In this document: positions 53,336 to 64,000 of the stretch, in pieces
Layout of the letters: every line of letters begins with the position of its first letter
Numbering within the stretch: position 1 is the stretch's first letter
Source of the DNA: Symsagittifera roscoffensis
Taxonomy: Eukaryota > Xenacoelomorpha > Acoela > Convolutidae
Assembly: GCF_963678635.1 (NCBI RefSeq)
Contig: NC_087067.1
Coordinates: 49,085,618 to 49,149,617, forward strand
Direction of reading: 5' to 3'
DNA: 64,000 nt
The notes under the pieces: generated by a model
Databases searched by the model: none
The model's input: only the letters and a program-made list of their open reading frames with translations
Told to the model about the DNA's origin: nothing
Made by a program: the position numbers and the translations under genes

Positions 53336-55071
53336 GAAACTTAACCTTGAACTTAATGAGACTTATTTCCGCGAGTGGAACGTTCAAGAAGATAGCGACA
53401 TGAAAGTCCCACACATTTTTATCAGAATCACAAGACCAATTCTTGCAGCTTTTAAATATCGGGATCTTTTTAACTTATTTCAAAGCCTAATTATAAGTCA
53501 TGAATTTCTGATTTTGAAAAAAGAACAAAAAAACGATAACGATATAGATGTAAAAAATTGGAAAAAAAAGAAAAATGTGCAAACCTCGCATACGAGAACG
53601 GTCCAAGAAGAAACACGCCACGCAATATGATTGGCTGGTCACCAAGACAAAATAATTTAAAGAAAACTCTATGAGGATATGAGACAAAAAAAACATGAAC
53701 TATACTGCTGGCCAAAACACTTGTGGACAGAATTTATGTGTCGAATTCATAACTCTCCAACTGGTGGACATAAAGGAATTACCGGAACAGCAGAAAAAAT
53801 CAGGAAACGGTTCTACTTTCCTGTTTTTAGCGACTTTTTAGCGAACACTTTAAAGAACTGTTTGACGTGGTCGCAACTCAAAATAGCAACCGCAAAGAAT
53901 CAATTTCTACCGCTTTATTCATTTTCATCATTGCATTTTAGGCCAAGAGAAATCACTGAACTCAAAGTATTCTCGAAACACCTATTTGGAGCACCTTTGG
54001 CAAATTCTAGAGCAGATATCGTTGCACGAGAGCTCACACATTACTTTTTCACACATAGCTCTATTCCAAAAAAGATAACAGCAGTTAACTCTGCTCGAAA
54101 TCAAAAACAACCACGCGAAGCTGAAACATCCACAGTCAATTGGCACAATTAAACGATCACATAGTGCTCTTAAAAAGAGACTGAGATGGAACAGTGACCA
54201 GCAATGATCATATTGTCACAAATATGTCCCATTGACATCATTTATTCTTAACACATCATACTTTTCATCGATCGGATATTGTCCAAGCTAATTTTTGTAC
54301 GGAAGAAAACCGACAAAACTTGTTGATCTTCGCTTTTCGACAACAAAGAAACAATAACAGCAAAATCAGACTTTGTTATAATAATGCAAGATGCGAAACT
54401 GGGAAAATTCAAAAGAAAAAGAATTTACCCTCCTCAAAATGACCATAATCATTTGCGCTGCTAATCAAGCTTTTTTCATTCTGATTAATACCAGATTCTC
54501 TCTTAAACACTCAAGCAGATTTTGCATGCAACCCGATGCAAGTTTAGATACCATTGTGCTGAGTTGAAAAGTTTTCACATATTTTAACTACTTCATTCGA
54601 AACTTTGGAACGGACTATACGCAGTGTGTTCATCAAATTCGGCTTCAATTCAACTGCAGCATCAACCAGAAAACGTTGAATTGATTGATCCGACAAATAC
54701 CGTCATTGATACTTCTCTAGAAAATTATTGAAGTGAGCCTGTATTGTTCGACTTCAACTTGCCAAAGCTGCTCTAAGACATTCAGCCGCAGGCAAATGAT
54801 GCAGAAAGGACACAAAGCAGAAAGGACACAAAGCGCACCTGCAGCAGTTCGACTATCAAACCAGAGATCTAATCTAGGACGTCTGAGTTCACCCAATACC
54901 GTTGCGAGAAAAGAAGCTTCAAGAAAGCAGCCTTCATAAGTTACACATACGGGTACCAATCACCTTTAGTCCGAAGCCAACACCCGTAGAAAAAGCGAAA
55001 ACACGGAAAAAAGTAGACAAACAACAACAAAAATATATCAAGCGAAAAAAAGAAAGACTTTATTTAGTCAA

Positions 55072-55464
55072 GTGTACGACGCGCGAATCAGACAAAAAAT
55101 TAATACCGCAAAAGAAAGCGCAGACGCAAGTGTTTTGAACAGCAACCCGAGCTCGGAAGCATCAACCGTTTTCTTTGGATCAGGAAATATCATAAAATTT
55201 CTAGGTTCCATTGCCTACTGTGCCTTGAGTGACTTTCAAATGAGCATGGGAGTAGAGGGACAGATCAGCGACGCCTACCCAAGGCTACGAACAACTCTTC
55301 AAGCCATAGAAGCAACACAAGTCGAAGCATCGTTGTCAAGGCGTATACAACAACAAAAGAAATCAATCTTCAACTTAATCACGAAAAATCAATTTTCTCA
55401 AAAACCATCCTACTACAATTTATCGTACATTCTTAGTTGCATAAAGCAGCAGCTAATCAAATAA
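55072..55464 (+). mobile_element. macro (ADP-ribose-binding) domain region of the fossil, copy 1
   Basis: The order NIIKFLGSIAYCALSDFQMS, DAYPRLR, IFNLITKNQFSQKPSYYNLS and LSCIKQQLI follows a macro domain of the OARD1/TARG1 type: GSIAHCIS, DxRMGxGI, LITKxxxxxKPTYENL, SLxxMKxH. This fold binds ADP-ribose and can remove it from modified proteins. The C-terminal strand with the SMPxIGxGLD motif is not seen. It lies downstream of integrase-like sequence and belongs to the fossil. Confidence 0.6.
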
Positions 55465-55796
55465 GTATATCACAAATAGTGCTGGCAAAAAAAATGTGGA
55501 CTTGATAAACAGAGAGAACAATAGGTTTAAAACAAGATAAACGACGTTTTTTGTGAAACAAAACCCAAGTTTTCGCATATGTCTAAGAAGAGCGCCCAGA
55601 AAGACGTGATAGCTTTTTCCGGCACCACCTACTTGTACAAAAACAAAAAATATCACATGACGAAATATACAGAAAACTTGGTGATGATGAAAACAATTAT
55701 GACAAAGAGGAATCCAGGCAGTTTCCTACCTACAAAAAACTAGAAGTGGAATTCAGAAAATGATGATTACCAGAAACTGAAATCTTTAACTAATTG

Positions 55797-55990
55797 TCCG
55801 AACTAACAGTGCCGAACGTCTGCACAGGGGTTGAAGGCACTATATTTGCTAACATCAAAAAATATATACTCAGAAACACCGAAAAAAAAATGAACTAATT
55901 TTGATCAAAGGTAACTTTTTAACCAAAACTAAAATGAAGAAAGCAGCGACGTGGGGGTATCGGCCCTTCTGCATCGACTGAACCCATTCT
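55797..55990 (+). repeat. unknown domain 'KKAATWGYRPFCID', copy 1 of 4
   Basis: The region reads like LTVPNVCTGVEGTIFA, then KGN and TKxKMKKAATWGYRPFCID followed by a THS-like tail. Copies 2-4 are at 58,636-58,824, 61,136-61,321 and 63,617-63,802. I do not recognise the family. It closes every repeated unit on this side of the window. It belongs to the fossil complex. Confidence 0.55.
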
Positions 55991-57975
55991 TGACACTGAA
56001 GTTGGGAAAAATTGAATTCACCCGGGGGACCTAAATCTATAAATCGCGAACTAACTTCGTTTGATAAAGTGTGATTTTGAAAGAAGAACAAAAAAACGAT
56101 AACGATATAGATGTAAATAATTGGATACAAAACAAAAATGTGCAAACCTCGCATACGAGAACGGTCCAAGAAGAAACACGCCACGCAATATGATCGGCTG
56201 GTTACCAAGACAAAATAATTTGAAGAAAACTCTATGAGGATATGAGACAAAAAAACATAAACTAGACTGCTTGCCAAAACACCTGTGGACAGAAGTTATG
56301 TGTCGAATTCATAACTCTCCAACTGGTGGACATAAAGAAATTACTGGAACAGCAGAAAAAATTAGGAAACGATTCTACTTTCCTGTTTTTAGCGAACACT
56401 TTAAAGAACTGTTTGACGTGCTCGCAACTCAAAATAGCAACCGCAAAGAATCAATTTCTACCGCTTTATTCATTTTCATCATTGCATTGTAGGCCAAGAG
56501 AAATCACTGAACTCAAAGTATTCTCAAAAAACCTATTTGGAGCACCTTTGGCAAATGCTAGAGCAGATATCGTTGCACGAGAGCTCACCCATAACTTTTT
56601 CACGCATAGCCTCATACCAAAAAAGATAACAGCAGTTAACTCTGCTCATATCAAAAACAACCACGCGAAGCTGAAACATCCACAGTCAAGTGGCACAGTT
56701 GAACGATCACATAATGCTCTTAAAAAGAGACTGAGATGGAACAGTGACCAGCAATGGTCATATTGTCACAAATATGTCCCATTGGCATCATTTATTTTTA
56801 TTACTTCATACGTTTCATCAATCGGATGTTGTCTAAGCTAAATTTTGCACGGAAAAAAACCGACAAAACTTGTTGATCTTCGCTTTCGACAACAAAGAAA
56901 CAGTAACAGCAAAATCAGACTTTGTTATAATAATGCAAGATGCGATACTGGAAAAATTCAAAAAAAAAATTAATTTACCCTCCTCAAAATGACCATAAGC
57001 ATTTGCGCTGCTAATCAAGCTTTATTCATTCTGATTAATACCGGATTCTCTCTTAAACACTCAAGCAGATTTTGCATGCAACTCGATGCAAGTTCAGATA
57101 CCATTGTGCAGAGTTGAAAAGTTTTCACATATTTTAACTACTTCATACTTCATTTGGAACGGACTATACGCAGTGTGTTCATCAAATTCGGCTTCAATTC
57201 AACTGCAGCATCAACCAGAAAACGTTGAATTGATTGATCCGACAAAAACCGTCATTGATACTTCTCTAGAAAATTATTGAAGTGAGCCTGGATTGTTCGA
57301 CGTCAACTTGCCAAAGCTGCTCTAAGACATTCAGCCGCAGGCAAATGATGCAGAAAGGACACAAAGCAGAAAGGACACAAAGCGCACCTGCAGCAGTTCG
57401 GCTATCAATTCCGATATGCTGGTATCGAACAGTACTTGCACCAGTTGCAGCTGCTCCCGCACCAATCATCAAGCCGTTACCAGTATCAGTAGCACCAACT
57501 GACCCTCCGCTGGACCCATTTGAAGAGCCACCAGATCCAACTCAACCAGGATGGAAAGAAAGCATCTTTCACCATGAAAAAACCAATAACCTAGTGGAAG
57601 AAGCACCAGAGAACAATGATGGTGAAGGATACAATTTGGATCAATACCTCCTAGAAGAACCAACGCAAACTAAATGAAAAGCAGCAGCTGAAACCAAAGA
57701 TCTAATCTAGGACGTCTGAGTTCACCCAATACCGTTGCGAGAAAAGAAGCTTCAAGAAAGCAGCCTTCATAAAATACACAGACGCAAATGGTACCAATCA
57801 CATTTAGTCCAAAGCCAACACCCGTAAAAAAAAGCGAAAACACGGAAAAAAGTATACAAACAACAACAAAAACATATCAAGCGAAAAAAAAGAAAGACTT
57901 TATTTAGTCAAGTGTCCGACGCGCGAATCAGACAAAAAAATTAATACCGCAAAAAAAAGCGCAGGCCCAAGTGTT

Positions 57976-58260
57976 TTGAACAACAACCCGAGCTCGGAAG
58001 CATCAACCGTTTTCTTTGGATCAGGAAATATCATAAAATTTCCAGGTTCCATTGCCTACTGTGCCTTGAGTGACTTTCAAATGAGCATGGGAGTAGAGCG
58101 ACAGATCAGCGACGCCTACCCAAGGCTACGAACAACTCTTCAAGCCATTGAAGCAACACAAGTCGAAGCATCGTTGTCAAGGCGTATTCAACAACAAAAG
58201 AAATCAATCTTCAACTGAATCACGAAAAATAAATTTCTCAAAAACCATCCTACTACAATT
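57976..58260 (+). mobile_element. macro domain region of the fossil, copy 2
   Basis: Nearly the same as copy 1 through NIIKFPGSIAYCALSDFQMS, EATQVEASLSRRIQQQKKS and IFN, followed by the same DNA at lower coding quality. The presence of two copies shows the macro region was part of the unit before it was duplicated. Confidence 0.6.
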
Positions 58261-58635
58261 TATCGTACATTCTTAGTTGCATAAAGCAGCAGCTAATCAA
58301 ATAAGTATATCACAAATAGTGCTGGCAAAAAAAATTTGGACTTGATAAACAGAGAGAACAATAGGTTTAAAACAAGATAAACGACGTTCTTTGTAAAACA
58401 AAACCCAAGTTTTCGCATATGTCCAAGAAGAGCGCCCAGAAAGACGTGATAGCTTTTTCCGGCACCACCTATTCGTACAAAAAACAAAAAATATCACATG
58501 ACGAAATATACAGAAAACTTGGTGACGATGAAAACAATTATGACAAAGAGGAATCTACGCAGTTTCCTTACCTACAAAAAACTAGAAGTGGAATTCAGAA
58601 AATGATGATTGCCAGAAACCGAAATCTTTAACTAA

Positions 58636-58824
58636 TTGTCCGAACTAACAGTGCCGAACGTCTGCACAGGGGTTGAAGGCACTATATTTGCTAAGATCAA
58701 AAAATATATTCTCAAAAACACCGAAAAAAAACCTGAACTAATTTTGATCAAAGGTAACTTTTTAACCAAAACTAAAATGAAGAAAGCAGCCACGTGGGGG
58801 TATCGGCCCTTCTGCATCGACTAA
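58636..58824 (+). repeat. unknown domain, copy 2 of 4
   Basis: ELTVPNVCTGVEGTIFAKIK, ELILIKGNFLTKTKMKKAAT and WGYRPFCID form an open stretch of 62 codons, longest intact version in the window. It immediately precedes the start of the 2,482-bp units. Confidence 0.55.
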
Positions 58825-58957
58825 ACCCATTCTTGACACTGAAGTTGGGAAAAAATTGAATGCACCCGGGGGACCTAAATCTATAAATCGCGAATTTCAT
58901 TTGTTAAAGTCTGCCAGTTCTCATGGGAAGGGAAACCACCACATAACCACCAAGTAT

Positions 58958-60261
58958 CTATACTGCTCTGGGAAGCTATTTTGATCAAACGGAATCACTA
59001 ACGACATGATTACAACTGATGAGAACAGATGAAACAAGCAAAAGAAAATTACTTCGACTAAATTACACAATTCACGTACAGTTTTGGTTCTTAGCTTCTT
59101 GAAAAAATCGGTCTGAGCTCACTACAACGTAGCGATGCGTAAGATAAAAGAATATATGTTTTTGATGCTCAGAAATTATGAAAATCATAGAAATGAAGTG
59201 AAGATGTGAATTTCATTGTCCTCGGAATGTTCTCGATTTATCGTTAGCCATATAGCTTTCTACCACACATTCGAGCAATCACAAACGAACAATAAATTGC
59301 AGCAGTACCACAGAAAACCCCATTTTTTACAAATAGTCTCCAGTTCAAAGTTTTCTTTCAGGAAGTAATTTACAATTGAGTCAAGAAAGACATTTAGGAC
59401 AAATTTTACAGGACACTAGAAAGCGTACATCGCGTTTTAAAGCGTACATAACAATTGAGAAATACTTGCTGCAAAGCGGTAAAAATTGCTTTCCAATTAA
59501 ATAAAAATGCATACAATTTCAAAAAAACCAGTCGATGTGAACCTGTTGGAAACAATTTTGCAATATATGAAGCTACTGCGTCGATTGGATTGCCTTACTT
59601 GAGAATGAGATTTGAACTCACAGCATCAATTTAGATATACGATCTGCATTTATCGAAAGAAAGTTTTAAATGCCAAAATATCAGACAAAAAGTAACGACA
59701 GATACGTCCAGACAAAAGCAGCATAGGTAATTGAGCTAGCTATTGAAACCGACAGTTTTTGGGGTGCAAGTTTAGTTATAGAAAATAACTGTTCTTTTTT
59801 CATAAACTATCATTAAAACTTAAATTCATAATCAATCATTTCCCCCATACCTCGATTCAAGGTGGCTCAACGATAATTTCCCTTTTCAACCATTGTAATG
59901 GAATATCAATTTCTCAAATATGCATTTTTTTGAACTTGCCTTATTAATGTTTTTTTGAATAGCCGTTAATCTTAGTATTGCATAGATATTCTAGGATGAA
60001 AAGCGGTAATAGTTTCTAAAATGATTGTAAAATTTTTACATGAAACATTGTAATTTTCTGCAGTCGTAAAATATAACCAATCGGGTAGATTTCTTCTTGG
60101 TTGGATATGTGACGTCCCTGCCTGACCTCATGCATTTGATCTCGGCCGTTTTGAGACAAATGAAAACGAATTTCATCTCGACATAAAACTGAAGCTCAAA
60201 CTTAGGCTTACTTAACTATGTAAACAGCTTGAAACAAACTTGGACGAGAAGAACAAAGAGC
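58958..60261. other. non-coding first half of the 2,482-bp unit
   Basis: No coding similarity. Near 60,107-60,225 lies the gtgacgtccctg...acttaactatgtaa block shared with the tail of the retroelement fragment at 51,098-51,220. The matching part of unit 2 is 61,440-62,743. Confidence 0.5.
59600..59650 (-). promoter_or_regulatory. weak tRNA B-box-like site in each 2,482-bp unit
   Basis: On the minus strand gtgagttcaaatctcatt resembles a T-arm with a B box (gagttcaaatctc). A copy lies 2,482 bp to the right. No convincing A box or cloverleaf is present, so it may be chance or a tRNA-derived remnant. Confidence 0.2.
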
Positions 60262-60770
60262 GACAAAACAGAAGTTCTACGCAGTGTCCGGTCTTTCCTC
60301 TGATCCCAATACCTTGAACAGGGGAAAGAAGTTGCAAATTTTGTTGGAACAGCAACCTCTAGCCAGTGAGAAGATCATCCTTTGGCACGATGTGCTGAAC
60401 AACAGCATACCATCCCATCAATCCAACAACTATACGCCCTACCCACTTGATTCTGGCGTATCTACATTCAAAGTGACAATAAATAGGTTCCATTATATTC
60501 TGCATGAGAACGAGCACTCCTGATATCTTTGAGGATCTGCGGAAGGCAGAGATAATCGCCATGAGGGCAACCAGTAACCTTATCTCTGGAATCTTGCTAT
60601 CCTCAGAGAGTACCTCAAGCTGCACCAGTCAGTCCAGTGAGCTGGAATTGAAGTCACTACCAGTGGTGCTGTCCCATCGAAACGACATGCCTGGTATCTT
60701 CTCCAAGATACTCCAAAAAAAAATCAGAAAGACAGGATAAACGTTTGAAATCTTGGGTGACAGGTCTGTC
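60262..60770 (+). mobile_element. coding-like region, possible SGNH-hydrolase-type domain, unit 1
   Basis: Stretches SGLSSDPNTLNRGKKLQILL, PLASEKIILWHDVLNNSIPS, RTSTPDIFEDLRKAEIIAMR and VVLSHRNDMPGIF read as one protein region in two frames. The strand-like KIILWHDVLNNSI, with the GxND-like HDVLNN, resembles block V of SGNH/GDSL hydrolases; this is only a suggestion. The region is broken. It sits in a unit next to a Gypsy-like fossil and ends with the same unknown domain as that fossil. Confidence 0.4.
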
Positions 60771-61135
60771 AGATTACTAGATGAATTGATTTGCCGTAGT
60801 GTGCGAGAAATTTCAACTTTGAACCAAAACATCCGGTACAAGAAAATTTCAATGAAATTGATTTTCTGACTGATTTTGATAGTTTTTGTCTGAGCTCAGA
60901 TTGAATTGAAAAAAATAGTAAGACTATGCGAGATTGAAGCAGCAGCAAAGAAATATGCTAAGAATGTGAAGCAGACGCCCTCTGACAACAGAAATTAAAA
61001 GGCGGATAAAATTTGAATGAAAACGGTCTCCGGTCAGTTCCTTTTGATATGAGTTTTCGTGTAGTGTAGGAATAAAAAAACGAAAGAGTAAAATTTGGAA
61101 AATGAAAAGTTCCAGAAATAAAAATCTACCCCTAA

Positions 61136-61321
61136 TTGGCAAAACTACCAGTGCTCAAAGTCTTCACAAGGGTTAAAGGCACTATATTTGCTAACATCGA
61201 TAAAGTTATCCTCGATAATTTCAAAAAACGTGTACTAGTTTTTATCAGTGACAACATTGAAACAAGAACGAAACTAAAGAAAACAGCGCCGTGGGGGTAT
61301 CGGCCCTTTTGCGTCGACTGA
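61136..61321 (+). repeat. unknown domain, copy 3 of 4
   Basis: KLPVLKVFTRVKGTIFANID, FISDNIETRTKLKKTAPWGY and RPFCVD. Diverged from copies 1-2 at protein level but with the same spacing, so the domain was under selection as protein at some time. Confidence 0.55.
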
Positions 61322-62743
61322 ACCCGTTCTTGCCGCTTAATTGGAAAAAAGTTCGAACGTACGTGGGGGGACCGAACTCTAAAAATCACGAATTTTGTAA
61401 GAGGGAAGGAAAACCATATAGCCACCCAGTGTCTAGTGTCTATACTGCTCTGGGAAGCTATTTTGATCAAACGGAATCACTAACGACATGATTACAACTG
61501 ATGAGAACAGATGAAACAAGCAAAAGAAAATTACTTCGACTAAATTACACAATTCACGTACAGTTTTGGTTCTTAGCTTCTTGAAAAAATCGGTCTGAGC
61601 TCACTACAACGTAGCGATGCGTAAGATAAAAGAATATATGTTTTTGATGCTCAGAAATTATGAAAATCATAGAAATGAAGTGAAGATGTGAATTTCATTG
61701 TCCTCGGAATGTTCTCGATTTATCGTTAGCCATATAGCTTTCTACCACACATTCGAGCAATCACAAACGAACAATAAATTGCAGCAGTACCACAGAAAAC
61801 CCCATTTTTTACAAATAGTCTCCAGTTCAGAGTTTTCTTTCAGGAAGTAATTTACAATTGAGTCAAGAAAGACATTTAGGACAAATTTTACAGGACACTA
61901 GAAAGCGTACATCGCGTTTTAAAGCGTACATAACAATTGAGAAATACTTGCTGCAAAGCGGTAAAAATTGCTTTCCAATTAAATAAAAATGCATACAATT
62001 TCAAAAAAACCAGTCGATGTGAACCTGTTGGAAACAATTTTGCAATATATGAAGCTACTGCGTCGATTGGATTGCCTTACTTGAGAATGAGATTTGAACT
62101 CACAGCATCAATTTAGATATACGATCTGCATTTATCGAAAGAAAGTTTTAAATGCCAAAATATCAGACAAAAAGTAACGACAGATACGTCCAGACAAAAG
62201 CAGCATAGGTAATTGAGCTAGCTATTGAAACCGACAGTTTTTGGGGTGCAAGTTTAGTTATAGAAAATAACTGTTCTTTTTTCATAAACTATCATTAAAA
62301 CTTAAATTCATAATCAATCATTTCCCCCATACCTCGATTCAAGGTGGCTCAACGATAATTTCCCTTTTCAACCATTGTAATGGAATATCAATTTCTCAAA
62401 TATGCATTTTTTTGAACTTGCCTTATTAATGTTTTTTTGAATAGCCGTTAATCTTAGTATTGCATAGATATTCTAGGATGAAAAGCGGTAATAGTTTCTA
62501 AAATGATTGTAAAATTTTTACATGAAACATTGTAATTTTCTGCAGTCGTAAAATATAACCAATCGGGTAGATTTCTTCTTGGTTGGATATGTGACGTCCC
62601 TGCCTGACCTCATGCATTTGATCTCGGCCGTTTTGAGACAAATGAAAACGAATTTCATCTCGACATAAAACTGAAGCTCAAACTTAGGCTTACTTAACTA
62701 TGTAAACAGCTTGAAACAAACTTGGACGAGAAGAACAAAGAGC

Positions 62744-63261
62744 GACAAAACAGAAGTTCTACGCAGTGTCCGGTCTTTCCTCTGATCCCAATACCTTGAA
62801 CAGGGGGAAGAAGTTGCAAATTTTGTTGGAACAGCAACCTCTAGCCAGTGAGAAGATCATCCTTTGGCACGATGTGCTGAACAACAGCATACCATCCCAT
62901 CAAACCAACAACTATACGCCCTACCCACTTGATTCTGGCGTATCTACATTCAAAGTGACAATAAATAGGTTCCATTATATTCTGCATGAGAACGAGCACT
63001 CCTGATATCTTTGAGGATCTGCGGAAGGCAGAGATAATCGCCATGAGGGCAACCAGTAACCTTATCTCTGGAATCTTGCTATCCTCAGAGAGTACCTCAA
63101 GCTGCACCAGTCAGTCCAGTGAGCTGGAATTGAAGTCACTACCAGTGGTGCTGTCCCATCGAAACGACATGCCTGGTATCTTCTCCAAGATACTCCAAAA
63201 AAAATCAGAAAGACAGGATAAACGTTTGAAATCTTGGGTGACAGGTCTGTCAGATTACTAG
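62744..63261 (+). mobile_element. coding-like region, possible SGNH-hydrolase-type domain, unit 2
   Basis: The same region as in unit 1, almost unchanged in sequence, with one Ser-to-Thr change in the SHQSNN segment. It is likewise broken and has no independent support for function. Confidence 0.4.
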
Positions 63262-63616
63262 ATGAATTGATTTGCCGTAGTGTGCGAGAAATTTCAACTT
63301 TGAACCAAAACATCCGGTACAAGAAAATTTCAATGAAATTGATTTTCTGACTGATTTTGATAGTTTTTGTCTGAGCTCAGATTGAATTGAAAAAAATAGT
63401 AAGACTATGCGAGATTGAAGCAGCAGCAAAGAAATATGCTAAGAATGTGAAGCAGACGCCCTCTGACAACAGAAATTAAAAGGCGGATAATATTTGAATG
63501 AAAACGGTCTCCGGTCAGTTCCTTTTGATATGAGTTTTCGTGTAGTGTAGGAATAAAAAAACGAAAGAGTAAAATTTGGAAAATGAAAAGTTCCAGAAAT
63601 AAAAATCTACCCCTAA

Positions 63617-63802
63617 TTGGCAAAACTACCAGTGCTCAAAGTCTTCACAAGGGTTAAAGGCACTATATTTGCTAACATCGATAAAGTTATCCTCGATAAT
63701 TTCAAAAAACGTGTACTAGTTTTTATCAGTGACAACATTGAAACAAGAACGAAACTAAAGAAAACAGCGCCGTGGGGGTATCGGCCCTTTTGCGTCGACT
63801 GA
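63617..63802 (+). repeat. unknown domain, copy 4 of 4
   Basis: Same as copy 3 at 61,136-61,321 within the second 2,482-bp unit, at the same offset. Confidence 0.55.
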
Positions 63803-64000
63803 ACCCGTTCTTGCCGCATAATTGGAAAAAAGTTCGAACGTACGTGGGGGGACCGAACTCTAAAAATCACGAATTTTGTAAGAGGGAAGGAAAACCATAT
63901 AGCCACCCAGTGTCTAGTGTCTATACTGCGCTGGGAAGCTGATTTGATCAAACGGAAAATCTCATGACATGATTACAACTGATGAGAACGGACGAAACGA

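Larger units (their letters stand above)
53505..58632 (+). repeat. tandem duplication of about 2.6-2.8 kb within the Gypsy-like fossil
   Basis: Unit 1 begins near 53,505 and unit 2 near 56,075, each opening with a shared stretch aagaacaaaaaaacgataac. The block order in the two is the same: integrase, post-integrase, macro, unknown domain. Unit 2 has an extra Pro-rich insert (about 57,420-57,690) not seen in unit 1. Confidence 0.85.
52300..58955 (+). mobile_element. Ty3/Gypsy-like LTR retroelement fossil carrying a macro domain
   Basis: The order is: RNase H region (about 52,650-53,335, itself duplicated), integrase (53,680-54,290), a basic post-integrase region, a macro-domain region (about 55,140-55,465), and an unknown domain at 55,797-55,990. 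Then integrase, post-integrase, macro and unknown domain occur again (56,270-56,840; 56,900-57,970; 57,976-58,260; 58,636-58,824). RNase H cues are APVSFGSRLLNTIQLNFSIY; integrase cues are IHNSPTGGHKGITGTAEKIR and WTEVMC. The reverse transcriptase and gag are not visible and no LTR pair was identified. The coding regions are broken in several places, so it is a relic, old enough to be diverged between copies yet with readable domains. Confidence 0.75.
58958..63921 (+). repeat. tandem pair of nearly identical 2,482-bp units, third unit begun at the window edge
   Basis: Unit 1 is about 58,958-61,439 and unit 2 about 61,440-63,921. Both start with ctatactgctctgggaagct. Corresponding features sit 2,482 bp apart (for example 60,284/62,766). 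They differ at only a few substitutions and an A-run length. A third unit begins at 63,922 and is cut by the window end. The near identity implies very recent duplication, or an allelic/assembly artefact. Confidence 0.95.

Noticed and set aside
1-64000. CRISPR arrays, bacterial operons, ribosome binding sites, rRNA or complete tRNA genes
   Set aside because: None seen. The window is spliced animal DNA; the tandem repeats are far too long for CRISPR, and B-box sites lack a full cloverleaf.

Overview
The window is AT-rich metazoan genomic DNA, with spliced nuclear genes and introns bounded by GT/AG. Two conserved host genes can be reconstructed exon by exon: ST7 (minus strand, about 6.6-24.6 kb) and ZCCHC8 (plus strand, 36.15-43.28 kb). 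Both are animal genes. The moderate divergence from the vertebrate proteins as I remember them, the low GC content and the mixture of decayed retroelements point to an invertebrate. I cannot name the phylum from sequence alone.

Layout. 0-3.3 kb: a diverged local duplication and a 5'-truncated LINE. 3.3-6.5 kb: non-coding DNA with one copy of a dispersed repeat and a hAT-type MITE. 6.56-24.6 kb: ST7, nine recognisable exons, all splice phases consistent. The first (N-terminal) exon was not found, and the end of the last exon is uncertain. A 12.8 kb ST7 intron holds five tandem units of about 1,485 bp (10,864-18,286), bounded by inverted partial copies and ending in a long foldback. 25-34 kb: intergenic DNA with a LINE 3' end, a decayed BED/hAT transposase, a ~57-bp minisatellite, retroelement fragments, and a pair of ~1 kb inverted repeats (26.9-27.9 and 32.85-33.85 kb). 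33.55-36.5 kb: a 1,494-bp tandem duplication covering the presumed promoter and most of exon 1 of ZCCHC8. 36.15-43.28 kb: ZCCHC8 in eight exons, predicted 845 aa, every intron in phase 1. 43.3-52 kb: non-coding DNA made of old, diverged internal repeats plus two RT-associated C-terminal fragments. 52.3-58.95 kb: fossil Ty3/Gypsy-like sequence (RNase H and integrase) carrying a macro (ADP-ribose-binding) domain, mostly present twice in tandem. 58.96-64 kb: two nearly identical 2,482-bp tandem units with a possible SGNH-hydrolase-like reading region and a repeated unknown domain. The window ends at the start of a third unit.

How the genes relate. ST7 is a multi-pass membrane protein with a helical-repeat middle region and poorly known function. 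ZCCHC8 is the scaffold of the nuclear exosome targeting (NEXT) complex with MTR4 and RBM7. They lie head to head about 11.5 kb apart (ST7 exon at 24.6 kb, ZCCHC8 ATG at 36.1 kb). I see no sign that they share a pathway. The most unusual material is the intronic array with flipped ends, the duplicated ZCCHC8 first exon, and the macro-domain-bearing fossil retroelement next to the tandem units at the right end.
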